Shown: one piece after another, positions 13,201 to 26,450 of the stretch | How positions within the stretch are numbered: position 1 is the first letter of the stretch | Layout of the letters: every line of letters begins with the position of its first letter | Assembly (NCBI RefSeq): GCF_000204055.1 | Contig: NW_006768769.1 | Span: 784,274 to 848,273, forward strand | Direction of reading: 5' to 3' | Origin: Melampsora larici-populina 98AG31 | Lineage: Eukaryota; Basidiomycota; Pucciniomycetes; Pucciniales; Melampsoraceae | Length of the DNA: 64,000 bases | Made by a program: the position numbers and the translations under genes | The notes under the pieces: generated by a model | Seen by the model: the letters and a program-made list of their open reading frames with translations, nothing else | Told to the model about the DNA's origin: nothing | Databases searched by the model: none

Positions 13201-13384
13201 TATATTACATTGCTTTGCTGAACTCTATTGATGACCACTTTACTTTTACCTCTTGGTCAAGCGCCTCAAAGCCCTTTCATCATGCCGAGTAGAGACCACA
13301 GGTAAAAAATGTGGTTTTGAGTTACCGAGTTGTATTTACATTATGTTGCCTCCAGAGACCTGAAGAGAGGGCTGTCGGATTCTG
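10287..13384. other. intergenic, probable transposon debris
   Basis: No gene is recognised. A minus-strand open stretch around 12488-12775 could be the remains of a mobile-element gene, but I match it to no family. The 10390-10560 part may be the 3' flank of the hAT remnant. Confidence 0.4.
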
Positions 13385-16300
13385 TTAATTCCAAGATGTG
13401 GGTCCGAAGCCCTCTCGTGGTATACTCCGCAAAGTGCACGCTGAACCATCGCATCCCGCTCGAAAAGCAACATTTCCAAGCTTTCATGAGTTTGATGGTT
13501 GCAAAGTTAGTATTCTTCATTTCAAGTCTGGTTTCCCCGATGGAAAATCACTTACCCAGGGGTAGTTCTGTCCATTGAATTGAAGCGCAAAAAAATAGAA
13601 TAACCCAAAAATTGCGACGCCAGAGCTGATTCCAGCGGTAAGTGTCAGAGCGTACTTTTCTATTTCTCATTTATATGTCAGTTGTAAATCCTTTTGGAAT
13701 GGGACAAGAACTCGAAGGTCGACATACCGTACCAAGCAGCGCACCGTTTCTTGACATACCGCTGAAAGAAGAGTGCGAGTGGAATCGCGGGCCTGATAAA
13801 CCCAAAGCGAAATTTTTACCTGTTTTTTTTCAATTATCAAGGCGCCTTACTCACGTGTAATAACCCAAATTCAAGATTCCGTAGCACAAGAAGCCACTAA
13901 AAATGACGGGGGTGTGTACTAGCCGCCATGATGACCTAGGCCATATTTTCGAAAAGATCCAAGGAATGACCGGTGCAATGGCACCGATTCTATCATTTTA
14001 GATGTGTCAGTAAGTTTTTTTCAAAATTTACGTTCCAATCACTTGTGAGGATTTGGGACGGGAATAAAGTCGAACTCACAAGAACCCATACATGCAAAAC
14101 CGGTATGGTGCATCAGGTCCAGTAAACATTCTCCGTGAGCCCACCACCCCCCATAGCACGCTTGAGGAGAAGAAGGCGTCGAGACCTACGGAGACATTCG
14201 CGAAAAGTTTGCCTATAAGCAGGGAGTGATTAGCTTTCAGATTTTGTTCCACGAGGCTCACCTGGGCAAGTGAAGTGGAGGGACTGGGTTGGTGAACACA
14301 AGTCGGGGATGTTTGCGATTTGCCAGTCCAGGACTACAGGAGAGGGTCGAATCAGGTTTCCGACACTATCGTATGGAGATTTCATGTCAGAAGTCACCGT
14401 ACCTGCTATGGAAATAAGCGAGGACAGGACAGTCCCAGACAGCTGTGCTACGAATAGAGCTTTAGGAGGGATCTATTTCGATTCCCCGTACCGGATCAGC
14501 AAATTCGATCATACTCTACTTTTGAATTTGTAAAAGACCAAGGTTGTAAGTCACCTTCACGTAGTGGGCGAGCTAGAGGATAACAATCAAATTGCCGAGC
14601 TAATCAGTATGTGTTTCAAAATACATCTCACAAACGACCTTACTTTCATATCTGAAGCATAGCCGATTGCCTGGGCTGTTGTTATGTATCCGTATGCTTT
14701 GTGGGGATGGTGATATCAACGGCAATAAAATCTAGATCAAGAATCTGTGACGCCCTTACTTTTACAGAGCATGAGTCCTAGTGGACTTTTGTGGAAACAA
14801 GATGGACACTCAGATTTAGCTACTTTTTAAGAGGCGTGACGGCACCAGACCTACCGGCCAACCAAGGCATAACCAGCCACAAGCTCGGACAGTACCTGAA
14901 GTGACACTGATGAGCGGAAGTCCTTCTATTCAAAAATTCTAGTGGAGAAAGGGTTGCTCACGTTCAGTGTAGCGGATACGGACGCTACGGCACTCACTGT
15001 AAAGGGAGAAATTTTGAGATACATGAACATTTATAATTCGAGGACAACTCACTGATTCCAATCGGGACTATGAGGACCAACGCGATCGCAAAGGAAAATG
15101 CCTTTGAGAGGAAAAAGTAAATGCAGTTTTGGTGAGTCGATGGAAAATGGTTAAAATCTATTGAATAGTGAAACACACTGACCAAACCCCAAATTGGCAT
15201 TGTCGGCATTTCTGATTCACTGTATGGGTTTACAGATGCTAGACGTCAGTTGGATCATAGAGAGCTGGGAGTGATACAGCACTTACTAATATTTGAGCAT
15301 AAAGATAGCCATCATGATTGAAACAACTCCAACAAGCATGAACCACCATTCAGGCACTACAATGAATCCAGGGAAAGTAAGCTTTGATCAGCCCAAGAGT
15401 GACGGACAGGAAATCAGCGCTGACCTTCGGGGTACGCTTGCATAAGGCGGCAGTGGACGTCGCTATACATCGTATCTTCTTGGATGTTGGATTTTGGAAG
15501 CTTCTCTCCACTTGTTCTCTTCAACTTCTTGAAAAGGTAGCTGACTTGGAATGAAGAGAAAAGGTGAGAGAATCCAGACATAATATACCTGCGGTAATAC
15601 AGCGCTGCATGAACAACATTACTGCTGTACAATGCAAAGAACGCGGTGTAGCTAGCAAGAATCGCAAACAGTTTTTCATGGGTAACCCTCCCAGAATCAA
15701 CATTTTTGACGGAAAGCTTGAAACAAATGGCTTCTTACTCACCACACGATCCCGGAAGCCGACATATAAGGAGGTGAATACGCTTCATACCGGGCCTACT
15801 TACAGTATCGTTAGATAATTGACTCTGGTATCAGTTCTGTGGATGCTTGACAAGCTAACCTGATCAAGGATACCTGAACCATCAAGGACCATGCTAGTGT
15901 TGTACGGAGCTCTGATCATGGGATAGAAGAAAAAATAGATTTATGTATATTAGTCGGTTGTCGAGTCATAGAGATTATTAGCATACCCGTATCGATCAAA
16001 TACACCTGATATATTTGACGAGCTTTATCAGTGTTGTGAAATGGCAAGCAAAAAACGGGAACAAAGACTTACCCCATGTATTGATAGGCAAATAGGATGT
16101 AGATCTGATGTTTTTAAAGTATATCGCGCAAATAGCCAAAAACCCACCACAAGCCCCGGCGTAAACGTTGATCTGAGAATATATAAATGGTTTAAGCTGT
16201 ACTCAAAAACCCAAAACCAATGCTTCAAAGCCTACAATGGACCAGAGTGGAATGATTATCGGATCCAGAGCCATAAAACTCCAGTCAAGGGTAGGTACGG

Positions 16301-18279
16301 GGTTGAGCCCAAGACCGCTGACAGTTCCTGTGATCAAAGACAATTTGACGTTGTGTGGTGCGATCCATGTTGTCCAGCTATCTTCCAATACATCAGAGCC
16401 TGTGTGAAATTTAAAGTGCAAAGTATTCTCAAGATACCACGTACTTGAAAAATGAGAGACTTTGGAAGAAGACACCTGGAAGTATGTAGTCTGCAGGGCG
16501 AAAGCAACAATTTCATGAGACATCTTTCGCAAGAGTCAAACTGAGAGGAACTGACAGATCCCGTACGCAATCTAAAAAGAGGGTCGAGTGATTCATACTG
16601 TCAGTAAAAATTGGACATTGTGTGACAAGGTACAGGCGCCAGTAATGTTGGATTTACCGCACAGATAAAGAAAAATCGTAATCGCGAGATGCGCCATCCA
16701 TTAACAGATTGGTTTTTGTCCGTCGAATGTAAGGCTCGCAGGACCGAAATTTCCGAAAGGTTGCCCCACCAAACCTTTGAAACATACGTAATCATCAGAC
16801 TGGGATGTTCTCGACAAGAATCATTGACGGCGACGAGGAGCTTACCATGGCTGGTGGGTAAACGAGAAACCTAGAGACCGTATTCGAAGACAATATTTAC
16901 ATTGTGCACAGCGACTGGCCGTGGGCATAGGGCAAAGACACTTACTTTCTCGTCATACCAGCTAAAGTATACCCAATCAGCTGTGAGCTCAACACCAATG
17001 TTAATTGAAAGCCAATCTTTTCAGCCAAAGCAGAATTGTTGAAGAACCGCTTGATTCTAAGCACGGCAATGATGTCGGTCGCCTATCGCAAGCAGAAGTA
17101 ATACCAGCCATTGTTGGACCAATCAAGTCTAGATGATTCTTTTTCTTGGGCATTGTTTCAAACTCACAAACGCTCCGCCAAACGATACATTGGCCATCTA
17201 TGATCAGAGAGAAATATTATGATCTTCCGCTTAACATACGATTCTCTGAAATATGTAAGACGACTAACGATACTGATTAGCATGTGTTCCTTCATACTAG
17301 CGTCAACGGAATAGAATGTGAGTAAATGTTGCTCTCCGCCAAACGATATTGAAAAAACTCTGACTTGAAGGGACCGGGATTGAGGGTGAATGGATGATTT
17401 CCTATCCGGAAGACCTTTTCTGGTAGATATTTAGCCATCATACCTGGGGAGGAATGATCAGAAAACAAAGTTTACAACGGGCAAAGCACATCTGAAGAAA
17501 CCTACATCCTATCGGATAAGCCACCAGCTGAGCCGATGTGACGCTCAGTCCAATAGTTGGCATGCGCTGTGCAAAGAATTGATTGACTCCGGTCCCTAAG
17601 CACACCAGGAAGATCCCGATCACCCACATCCTGAAGTCACGCATGGTGAATATTTACCCTGCCTGAAAGATAGGTGTGAAACTTACCGGAAGGTGAGGAC
17701 TGGTATCGTAGGATCGTCGAATGGGTCAACACAAGCCCGGACCTGTTTTGAATTCGCACCTTCAGTTCAGATTTGCCTATCTCACCAGAGTACGATCGAG
17801 ATGAAGGGATTTACTTCAGGGTATGGAGAGTTCTCTTGCGCGAGTTTGAGTTCTACGCAAATAGCATCTGCAAGGTCGATTATGTCCTGATATGGCACTC
17901 CGGGTCTGAGCACTTCCGCCGCCTGACGAAGTAGAGCGCTAGGAAAATTTAGATCATTTCTGAAGCCATGGATTCCGATGTAAAGGTGAGTTCACGGATT
18001 CGAGCTTGAGTGGCGAGTCAATAGCAGTGGATCGGCTGCTTACTCATTATCTTTGATTGCCTGACGGAGGTATTTCATCACTCCCTCCAAATCTTCCGGG
18101 TCGAATGCCTGCTCTTTCCAGACGGGTTGATCATCGGACTCGTCCTCGCCCAGTGCATATAGACCTATCCTTTCTTTTCCAACATGCCGAGGCTGAATTT
18201 TACAGTCCGAAGCAAATGAAGCACTTAGATGGTGGAAATCCCTGGAGCCCGAACTGGCTGGAGATCGCTGTTTATTCAT
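13385..18279 (-). CDS. oligopeptide transporter, OPT family, highly split
   Basis: A plasma-membrane or vacuolar proton-coupled peptide transporter by family (OPT; typically 12-16 membrane helices). From ATG 18279 to TAA 13385-13387 I can follow about 35 small exons giving roughly 850 aa, the usual family length. Landmarks: SPYPEVRA spliced to VDPFDDP and LTFR (about 17700-17810); MWVIGIFLVCLGTGVNQFFA (about 17580-17640); the family NPGPF motif completed by splicing to N-MKEH; MANVSFGGAF and ATDIIAV; GFLVYPPAM; NVKLSLITGTVSGLG and the DWSF region (about 16250-16370); DVHCRLMQAYPE spliced to VPEWW; AHYVK spliced to IPPKALFVAQ; IPDLCSP; WGVVGSRRMF; KYALTLTAG; and the C-terminal EGFGPTSW. Several exons are under 35 nt. 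No frame break was seen. The typical WWGN near the end reads WLGN. Exact borders of every exon were not computed. Confidence 0.9.
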
Positions 18280-19694
18280 ATGGCGGATCGTAAACCCAGC
18301 TGATTGACCAGGAGGAAATGGCGATTTGCGATTGTAGAAGTGAGATTGGCAGAGGAGCCAAGGGGTGTCGTTTGACTAATCCAGTATGACTGAAGGCCCC
18401 CGCTATACTTAAGATTCGACGACTTGTACCAGAGGTCGTGGAAATTGAGTCGGATTCCAGGCGCAGCATGACAGACTCTCTGACAAAGGAGAAGGCACTT
18501 CAAAACAGAATATGATTCAGGAGAAGTGTTTCGAATTATATGTGTCTGGCGATAACGTGAATGTACAGCTTGCCATCCCAACATCTAGCGCATCGCATGA
18601 CCAAAGATATCATCACTTGAAGATAGGTAAAGAGAAAAAAGGTCAGCAACAGGTTCTGGTCTTTGGAAAATCTCCGGCACTGGGCGGGACGCGGTTTTCC
18701 AGAGTGGTAGACTGCGAGAGCAGAGCCGCACTTGCAATTGTGTCAAATATGAGAGCTGATCGAATGAGCAATTGACTAACTCGTAACGACCCTCACGAGT
18801 GTTATGAGAGGACTTTTCAAACCCTTGTGTGAGGCTCCGATGTCGGCGTGCCAAGGCACCCACCGATCGTAACGGTCATCCGTAAACCAACCGTGAATTT
18901 TTCAGGCTCCCCATCCAAGATGTAGGTACAGAGCTGGCGTAAAGGCCATTCTGCCTAAGCGGTGGCCTAAGCGTAGGTAGGACATATATGCCGATCGTTT
19001 TGAGCTCCATTTTGGCGTTTGACAAAACATGCCTCAACGTCCGTAGTACGATATCGCTCGTAGAACTTCGGATGGTTTACTCGTATACTTGATTATAAGA
19101 TTGAGAATTGAGAAGCGTGTCTTGATTGTAACCACCATCAACAGCTCGCTCGTTCGGAAGTAAGTCGAGCACAAAGATGAACCCTCGTCTGTCGGAATGG
19201 AAGCCCGGAGCACACAGGAATCAGATAAGCTACGATATTAAGTATTGGTACTGTCTGTCCCACTTGTGACTTACACAACATCACTACAGAACCCAACTTG
19301 ACCAACTCCCTCCTACAGGGGTTTAACAATGCAAGCGATGCCAATTCAAACATTCATACTTGCACGGGGGTAGCGTGCAATTAGAGCACAAAATTGTTGT
19401 GAAGGTGAAATAACGACTTTTATTGGAGATATGATGTTCAACATCAAACCCATAGCTCAAAAAAATTCATGATACTCTCCGATAAGGACACTAAGAAGGA
19501 TACGGCAAGGCTCGACAAAGCATGACCATTTATAAAGATTTTTTTTGCATTTTATCAAGTGTTACGCCAGGCAATTTAAAGTACTAATGATAGATGATAA
19601 GAGGAACACAAACAGCGCGTCTACAAATTTTGACCCCTGCGACAATCACAAACACCCGAATCTTAGTACCAAAAGATAAAAGAAAACTATCCTA
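18280..19694. other. intergenic, no gene seen
   Basis: Upstream region of the transporter gene and 3' flank of the next gene. Open frames are short and no family motif is visible. Confidence 0.45.
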
Positions 19695-20858
19695 CTACAA
19701 TGCTAATCTTTGAGCCTGTGACTTGCTACTCCGACGAGAAATCAAGTTACGTTTATCATGAGTGGGACTCGGAGCCTTTGTAGGGTCAAAGTCCTTCTCA
19801 GGTGGTGGTCGGGCATTTGAGGAATCATTGGATGACTGTGTATTTTGATCGGTCTTTGTACCATTTTGAGAGTTGCTGGAAGGAGTGGTGCTGTTTGCGT
19901 CAGAGGCTTGGTAATAAGTAGTAGAGTTTCCAGAACCCCCTAAGTATAAGTAGAAGAGTGATTAATAGGTTGACAAGAGTAGGTGCATCTCAAGAGAATT
20001 GTTACTTACCATCACTTTCTCCATCTGCATTCTCATGAGTTCCATCTGCAGTATCCTGCTGCATAGCCGCATCCAGAAAGAACCACCGCACCGGCCATGA
20101 TTCGAATTTGTTGATGATAGAGTTTCCAGTGGCTTCTTTCCAGGCTTTCTCACTCAAGAGTACAGTTCGTCCCACTTCAGTTCGGTCGTTGCGATCAAAG
20201 GCATCAATAACCGTCAAGGTTAAGTTGTTCTTCGGTCCGGACCACTTTTGACCCGCAAGGTCTTCGAAGACGACCACTACTTTTTGACCACATTTGCTGA
20301 TCTTCCCCGTGTAAAGATCTGACGGAAGAGCAACAGTCATCCCATCGTCTTTCTTTTGAGGCGGACAATGTTTCTTGACACCCGTAAGAGGAAGGGGATA
20401 TGGGATACCGCTGAAGGGAGGAAGACTGAGCGATGGGGGTGGTGGATAGTAAGCAGAATAATCGCCCGAGGCATCGACCTTCTTAGGGACAGTTGGGGTA
20501 TTGGACTTTTGCGTGCCTGCAGTAAAAACAAACCCCAAGAAAAGTGTCAGAAAAATGTCAAGTAGTTGAGAAGGAATTGCAATCGATTAAACGAACCATT
20601 GGCATAATGATCGGATTGATCTGTGTACGATGTGTAGTTGCTATATTGAGTGGAACTCGCATCCTTGACGTCCTCCGTAGGACTGTCGGACCCAGTATTG
20701 ACTCCGACAGGAGCATCCGGTTTGGGGGCGTCTTGAGGCGATCTTCTCGCGATGTTATTGCTAGATAGTCCCATTGTCGAAGCATGTACTGAATTGCTGA
20801 GTTCGCAAAGCCCGCCGACGACGGCGCAGACAGCTAAAGGTGAGGCGTTGAACTTCAT
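19695..20858 (-). CDS. secreted protein with possible double-psi beta-barrel
   Basis: Complement of exons 19695-19939, 20010-20516 and 20597-20858; 1014 nt, 337 aa. The N-terminus is a signal peptide (MKFNASPLAVCAVVGGLCEL..., cleavage plausible after VHA), so the protein should enter the secretory pathway. A Ser/Asp/Tyr-rich linker and a Pro-rich stretch (PPPPSLSLPPF) precede a core of about 90 residues containing CGQKVVVVFEDLAG, then LTLTVIDAFDRND, then VLLSEKAWKEATG and WPVRWFF. The order (Cys-x-x-hydrophobic strand, V-x-D strand, L-S-x-x-A-W helix) resembles RlpA/expansin-like barrels of fungal secreted proteins; this is inference. The tail is a low-complexity N/S/T-rich stretch ending in a basic KRNLISRRSSK segment. 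For a plant-infecting rust it would be a candidate apoplastic protein. Confidence 0.75.
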
Positions 20859-21446
20859 GTTGGTGATAGAACGAAAGAGTTGAAATTTAAGCGACGGGGT
20901 TTGTGGAAGGTGGTATCAGGTCAAATAGGATTGTAAGATGGGATAGAAAAAGAGTTGGAATACGATGATCTTGCGCTGCAAGTGCTGGTGAGGGTGGATG
21001 ACAAATTGGTTGGAAGGTGAACAAATGATATTGGTGGTTGGTTATGACTGATGGTTGTTTGACTGGTGAGAAGGGAGTGAAGAAATTGTTTTTGGAGGCA
21101 GAAAGCTCATCTCTTATATAGGATCCTGAACACGCGGAAGCATTTCAACCTCACACCATGTTATTCTTCAGACTCAGAGGCGATGGCAGATGGCAAGCTT
21201 TCCGAAAACATAGATCGTCCGAATCCCAATCGATCGAAAAGTCGCAGATGTGAAGGCTTCCTGCAAGCATTCTAAAGTTGGCTGAATTCTCAGCCCACTT
21301 CACCTGATGCCTGCTTCAAGCTGTAGCCGTTGAGAAGTGGTCCAGTCTTGTTCGCCAAAGTCTACATCATACCCGTCTGTAATGAAATCTGAAGGATCGC
21401 CATCCGAATTTGAGCCTGATCATAGTTCTCCGTCAAGCTAGCCAGA

Positions 21447-21694
21447 TGGCGGAGTACAATACCACAGGTGAAGAGGATCCATTCGAGATGGATGCAACCA
21501 GACTATCGACCAATCCGATCAGGTCGTCCAGCGATCCTGATGCCCCTGTGCGGACCTTTCCAAGGATTAAAAGTCAAGAAATGTTGTTACATACGAAAAT
21601 CCATGACCCCCCGCCACCCGGTTGGTCAACTGAAGCCAATCCGCAAAATCAACACCATCTACCCGAGCCCTACTACTCCTTGCGAGAAGCTTGA
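21447..21694 (+). CDS. small hypothetical reading frame
   Basis: An 82-residue open frame from ATG, acidic at its start (GEEDPFEMDA) and Pro-rich later (DPPPPGW). There is no signal peptide or domain. A two-frame overlap in the same area and the absence of any splice-linked continuation make it weak; it may be a fragment of a lost gene. Confidence 0.2.
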
Positions 21695-23329
21695 TACCGT
21701 AGCTGAAGAAGTTGATGACAGACAGGATGGCATGTAACCGATTTAATCCATTTCCTCAGAATTTTTGCACTGAATCTAAAACCACCGTTGCATGTTTTGA
21801 TGATTCATGTCTTCTCATGATATAAAAACACGAAAAGTAAAGACAGATCATAAGCCAAGGAATCAGGTCATCGTCCCCATGTTCCTCGAACGTTAACTCG
21901 CATGACAACTGAAAAAATTGTGACACTGATTGGACCAATGTTGCTGCAATTCACAGAAGACTTGATGTTTGCCATATAAGATCGTGTCCAACACTGCAGC
22001 GTAAGATCCATTCACTGAGGCTCCACCAGGAGTAAAGTGAGTCTTCTACGATTTTTGAAAACAGTTAAAGCTTAAATCTTGCCAATTGTCTGTTGGCTCC
22101 ACATGTCTCCACATCCAAGTTGGATGTGGAGACAAATTCAATCATAAATTCGATTACAGCATACCGTGTAAAGATCCAAACAGGAGAGAATGTTACACAT
22201 TAAAAATGAAGCCAAGTGAGAATAGGAAACGGTGGTGTGATGCAACTCGAATAAAAGTTAAGACGTGAAGTTTTGCAAATTTAGGCTTGAAAGCTATGCT
22301 TAAATCATTGCATCATTGATTTTTGATCTAGCAAGTCTTACGTGAATAGTCTAGCTCTAGAGGATCTATTGAGGGAAGGGTTGTGTTGCGCAAGCTCCTC
22401 TTGAGGCTCTGCATTCCCCCCACTGGTCAGCATTGAAGAGCCCTCATAAGTATTTTAAATTACCCCTTTGTCTTCTGTGATCTAAGATTGCTTGAACATC
22501 ATGTTCATCTACTCCTTCTAATGTGATTGGCTCCATGATGACTTCGTTTCCTTCTTCAATTGTACATATTCAATTAAAATTTAATGGCAGTTTCAGTCTG
22601 TAGGCAAGGGATGAATTGTGAGAAAACTTGGCAGTAGGAGTGGACGGCTTGTCAAGATATTTTTACTGTTCAACAAAACATTTCTTCCAACCTCCTGTTA
22701 GAGCAAAAGTTCAGCATCTGGGATTCAGACACAAAGACAGATTTGGAAGGAGCCTGGAACTGGAGCTTGACAGTTTATATATAAAAGGTGAACTAGGTCT
22801 ACTGTGCCGCAGTTGTGTACATTTGTCTGGGCAGGCCTCCCATAACACTTCACAATCCTGTTCTTCTTGAATGTTCTTGTTGTAATTCTTCCTCATAATA
22901 ATGTCTTGGCTGCTTTTCAGGTGGCATTTGATTTTTTCTTGATCTCCTTTTGATTGTTGAAAGCTTTGTTTCACCAGACACACATGTACCTGCCCATTAC
23001 CCAGGGAAAAAGAGGGTATAACTATAGTTATTTGTGAACAGTGACATGCCTATTGCTGTATGATCTAAGTTATGGTGAAAGGATTCAAGTGTTGGGAGAT
23101 GGGGTTCCAGTTGTCTTGCATATATTTGGTGAAAGGCATGATGTAGCCTTTCACCATGCAATTTGAGACTTTGGACTGCTCATCTGTCTGAGGGTTGTAA
23201 GACGTTGATGGCTACATATGTTCACAGGGGCAAAAATTGATGCTCACAACTATGTGAGTGTTGAAATGTTCCTGTTTTGTTCCCATTTGTTTCCCTTTTC
23301 TTTCTGCTTGTCAGCTGATTACGTGATCA

Positions 23330-24130
23330 TCAGGAACTGAGCAGACAAACTAAGCCTTCCTCAGCCTTTATTCCTGAGCAAAGAAGTCTGAGGAAGGGCT
23401 GATCCATCTGCTCAGCTGATCCTGAGCAGCATTCCCTGGTTCAATAAGTTCCAAGGAATGCCACTAATGTATAGCTTAGGGGCTGAGCAGAACTGAGTAT
23501 TCCCTTAGCTAAGTCTCTGAAGCATCCCCCAGACAGATCACAGAGCGTCAAGCTTGCCTCAAGCTTCATGGCTCCGGAATGAAGCCTGAGGCCCGTCTGC
23601 TTGTTCAACTGAGCTGCTCAGCTATTCCTCAGGGGCATTCCTGAGATCAGAATGCCCCGGAGGAACTCACTGCTCATTGGCTGAGGGGCTGATCAGTTCT
23701 GCTCAGCTGCTCAGCTAGTCCTCAGGGGCATTCCTAGCCGGATCAGAAGGATCCAAAGGATGTCACTGAGTATTGGCTGAGGGGCTGCTCAGTTGATCTC
23801 AGCCCCTCAGTGTGAAAACTTTATCCGGGGATATCACTGAGGATTAGCTGAGCAACTGAGATAAACTGAGCAGATGGGATGGCACTTTTATCAGGCTTCA
23901 TTCCTTAGCAAGGAAGTCTGAGGGAAGTCTGGCCCATCAGTGATCCAGTCAGGGGATGCTACTGAGTATTTGCTGAGCAGCTCAAATGGGACGCCCCTGT
24001 GCAGGCTTTTTTCACTGAAAAATGAAGCCTCAGGAAGTTATAGTTCATGTGCTCATCTTCATTTTGAACAAATTGCTGAGTATTCAGTGACCCATGAGCT
24101 GATCCTGAGTACTCATCGGAAATCAGTTAT
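23330..24130. repeat. CTGAG/GCTCAG-rich degenerate repeat array
   Basis: Many imperfect copies of GCTGAG, GAGGGGCTG and CTCAGGGGCATTCC words in both orientations. Spacing is irregular; it resembles a degenerate satellite or an old foldback element. Confidence 0.6.
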
Positions 24131-25060
24131 TGCTCATCCAAGATGGAAATAAGCCTTCTCAACAAATGTCAAGTAAAATATGAGCACCACAGGCTGATCA
24201 CCGGAACACAACCAAGATTTTGAATTGAATCAATCTGAAAGAAAACAAATCTTTTTTGGAGAATTCCAAAAAGTCTACAACGCTCACATGTATGTGAGTA
24301 TCTATTTTGGCCCCTGTGGTTGCAATCCTAACTGATCACTCAGGTCCCATGTTATTCCACTGACAAAAATTGATCTTGTATCCAACACAATGCTGTTGGG
24401 GGCTTGATGCAGTTTTCAGATGTTGCCAATCAACAATCTACCTAGACCCACTAAATTCATGTCTTTTCAACAAGCAATGAAGTGGTAATTTTTGTCAATG
24501 TCTCTACTACAGTCAAAGTAGAGTTGTTACCTTCTGATGGAGGTAAGTCAATACTTATATCCACTTATATCTCAGCATTGGTAATGGCTTTAAAGATCCA
24601 GATACTTTGAAGTCTGTGACATTAACCTTTGGCAGGAGGCACACATGTCCACTTATTTTTGATCAAGACAATCACTAGTCTTAAAGATGTGTGTGTGTCT
24701 TAAGACTAAAATAATGTGATGGTATTGTAGTGGGAGTGAGTAGTGGGAGTGAAGATGTGATGTAAGCTATGTCAGTTACTGGATGAAAGACACAAGGGGG
24801 TGGTGGATTGTTAGTATGAATTGGTCAGTTCAGGGGTAGATTTGTTTTCTTGTTTTTGTTCTGCTAAATGTATCAAACTCTGTTGTCCTTTGGATCTCTT
24901 GTTGCCCATATCTTACAATTTGGAACACAATATCTAACAGTATTTAATCTCATTCCCTTTTGTTGCCAACAAATTGTGTTACACAACTAATGTGGTTAAT
25001 CCAGTTTTGTTCCTCATTTTTCTCTCTCTCTCTCTATGTTGGTTTTTATTTTACTTTGAA

Positions 25061-25450
25061 CACCTTTTGTCTTCAGGTTGGTGAGCTTAGAGCTTTGTCT
25101 TCACCATACTCAGCACTGTCTTGTCAACACACCACTGAGGTATCATCTGTTTTTACTTTGTTTTAAGGTTTGTATTGTGTTTGATTCCTGCTGTGTTTCT
25201 CTTCTTCTGTTCCCCATGTCTTACAATTTAGAACAAGACATATAAAGCTATCATTTTACTGTATACTCCTTTGGTCTTCAGGTTAGCGATCTTAGAGCTC
25301 TGTCTTCACCATACTCAGCACTGCCTTGTCAAAATATGACTAAGGTATTTGTCTTTACCTTCTTTTATGGTTAGCAAGCTTAGTGCTCTGTTTTCACTCT
25401 AATCTGTGCTGTCTGGTCAACACACAAATGAGGTATTTGGGTTTCCCTTG
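25061..25450. repeat. three imperfect direct copies, 110-190 bp apart
   Basis: Three copies share a GTTAGC/GTGAGC-ATCTTAGAGCTCTGT-type core followed by a TTCACCATACTCAGCACTG word and TTGTCAA. They start near 25070, 25275 and 25365. The third is the most diverged. Confidence 0.7.
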
Positions 25451-26450
25451 TTTTAAGTTGTTTGTCATTGAGTCAAAGTCAACTTCTTTTGTTCTTCACA
25501 TAATTCTTTGCCAAAGGTCACAAGATCTCTCTCTCCACTTGGGATGGGGTTCCTTCCTGACCAGAGTTCCAAGAGAACTTGCTGTTATGTTGATACCATA
25601 CTATCTCAAACCTTGATTCATTTTTATGAGGTACTACTACACAAACCTGGAAGTACAAGACTCTATCTTGAGCTCCTCTGGGATTATAGTCACATTCAAC
25701 TTCCTATTCCAGGAAGCAACCAATTTCAAGACTGGCTGATTTCTTGTTGTCTCAGTTTTTTTGTTTTTGTGTTTGTATTCCCACTTTCAGCTTTTCAGCT
25801 TTCAGGTTGTCTCTCTTTATTCCCACTTTGAGATTGTTTCTCTTCATCTTTTCAGTTTCAAAAATTTGATTATCAATGAATATAGTTCTGGTAGCCTTCC
25901 CCCCTGAGATCAACTACTATATTTCAACTTTTCCAATATGATTTTTAACCACCACCAAGGATAATTTCTCTTTGAAACTCATTGGAAAAGCTTTTTAATC
26001 TCACTTATCTGCTGTCATTGTGTTTTTTTTTGCTTTCAGGTTTGGCATGCTCTTTGTGTGTCTTTTCTTTGCTGTAAGTTTTGGCCATGAGATGTCCCCA
26101 CAATTTTTTAAACCTTGCATACATCTCCTTTTTCATTTATGTTAAAAAATTGCTTCAATCCTTATTTTTGAAATCAGACTATTCTGATTACCACAAATGC
26201 ATTTGTTTGAGTGACCTATGACTTCCATGTTTATTACTTTTGATAATTGGATAAGCCTTGAGATTCAAACATGCTCTCTAGTTAAATCATAAGGTGACAC
26301 ATCAAATGAAAATTTCAATAAAATCTACTTCCCCTCCCATTTCAGTCTCTGATTAATATCTTAAAATATCATAACAATTAGAATAGAAGTACCACTTCAA
26401 GCCTCTCTCAAGTACTCAGCCTTGGCCAAGCAAATTGTTTTGTAGGTAGC

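Larger units (their letters stand above)
20859..26450. other. long repeat-bearing intergenic region
   Basis: The first 250 bases are the promoter/5' UTR of the secreted protein. A possible small reading frame (21447-21694) and two repeat arrays are listed separately. Elsewhere (about 22000-23300, 24150-25000 and 25500-26400) I see only short open frames and no recognisable family, probably old transposon sequence. Confidence 0.45.

Noticed and set aside
23330..24130. CRISPR-like array
   Set aside because: Repeat words are short, irregularly spaced and in both orientations, and the genome is eukaryotic.
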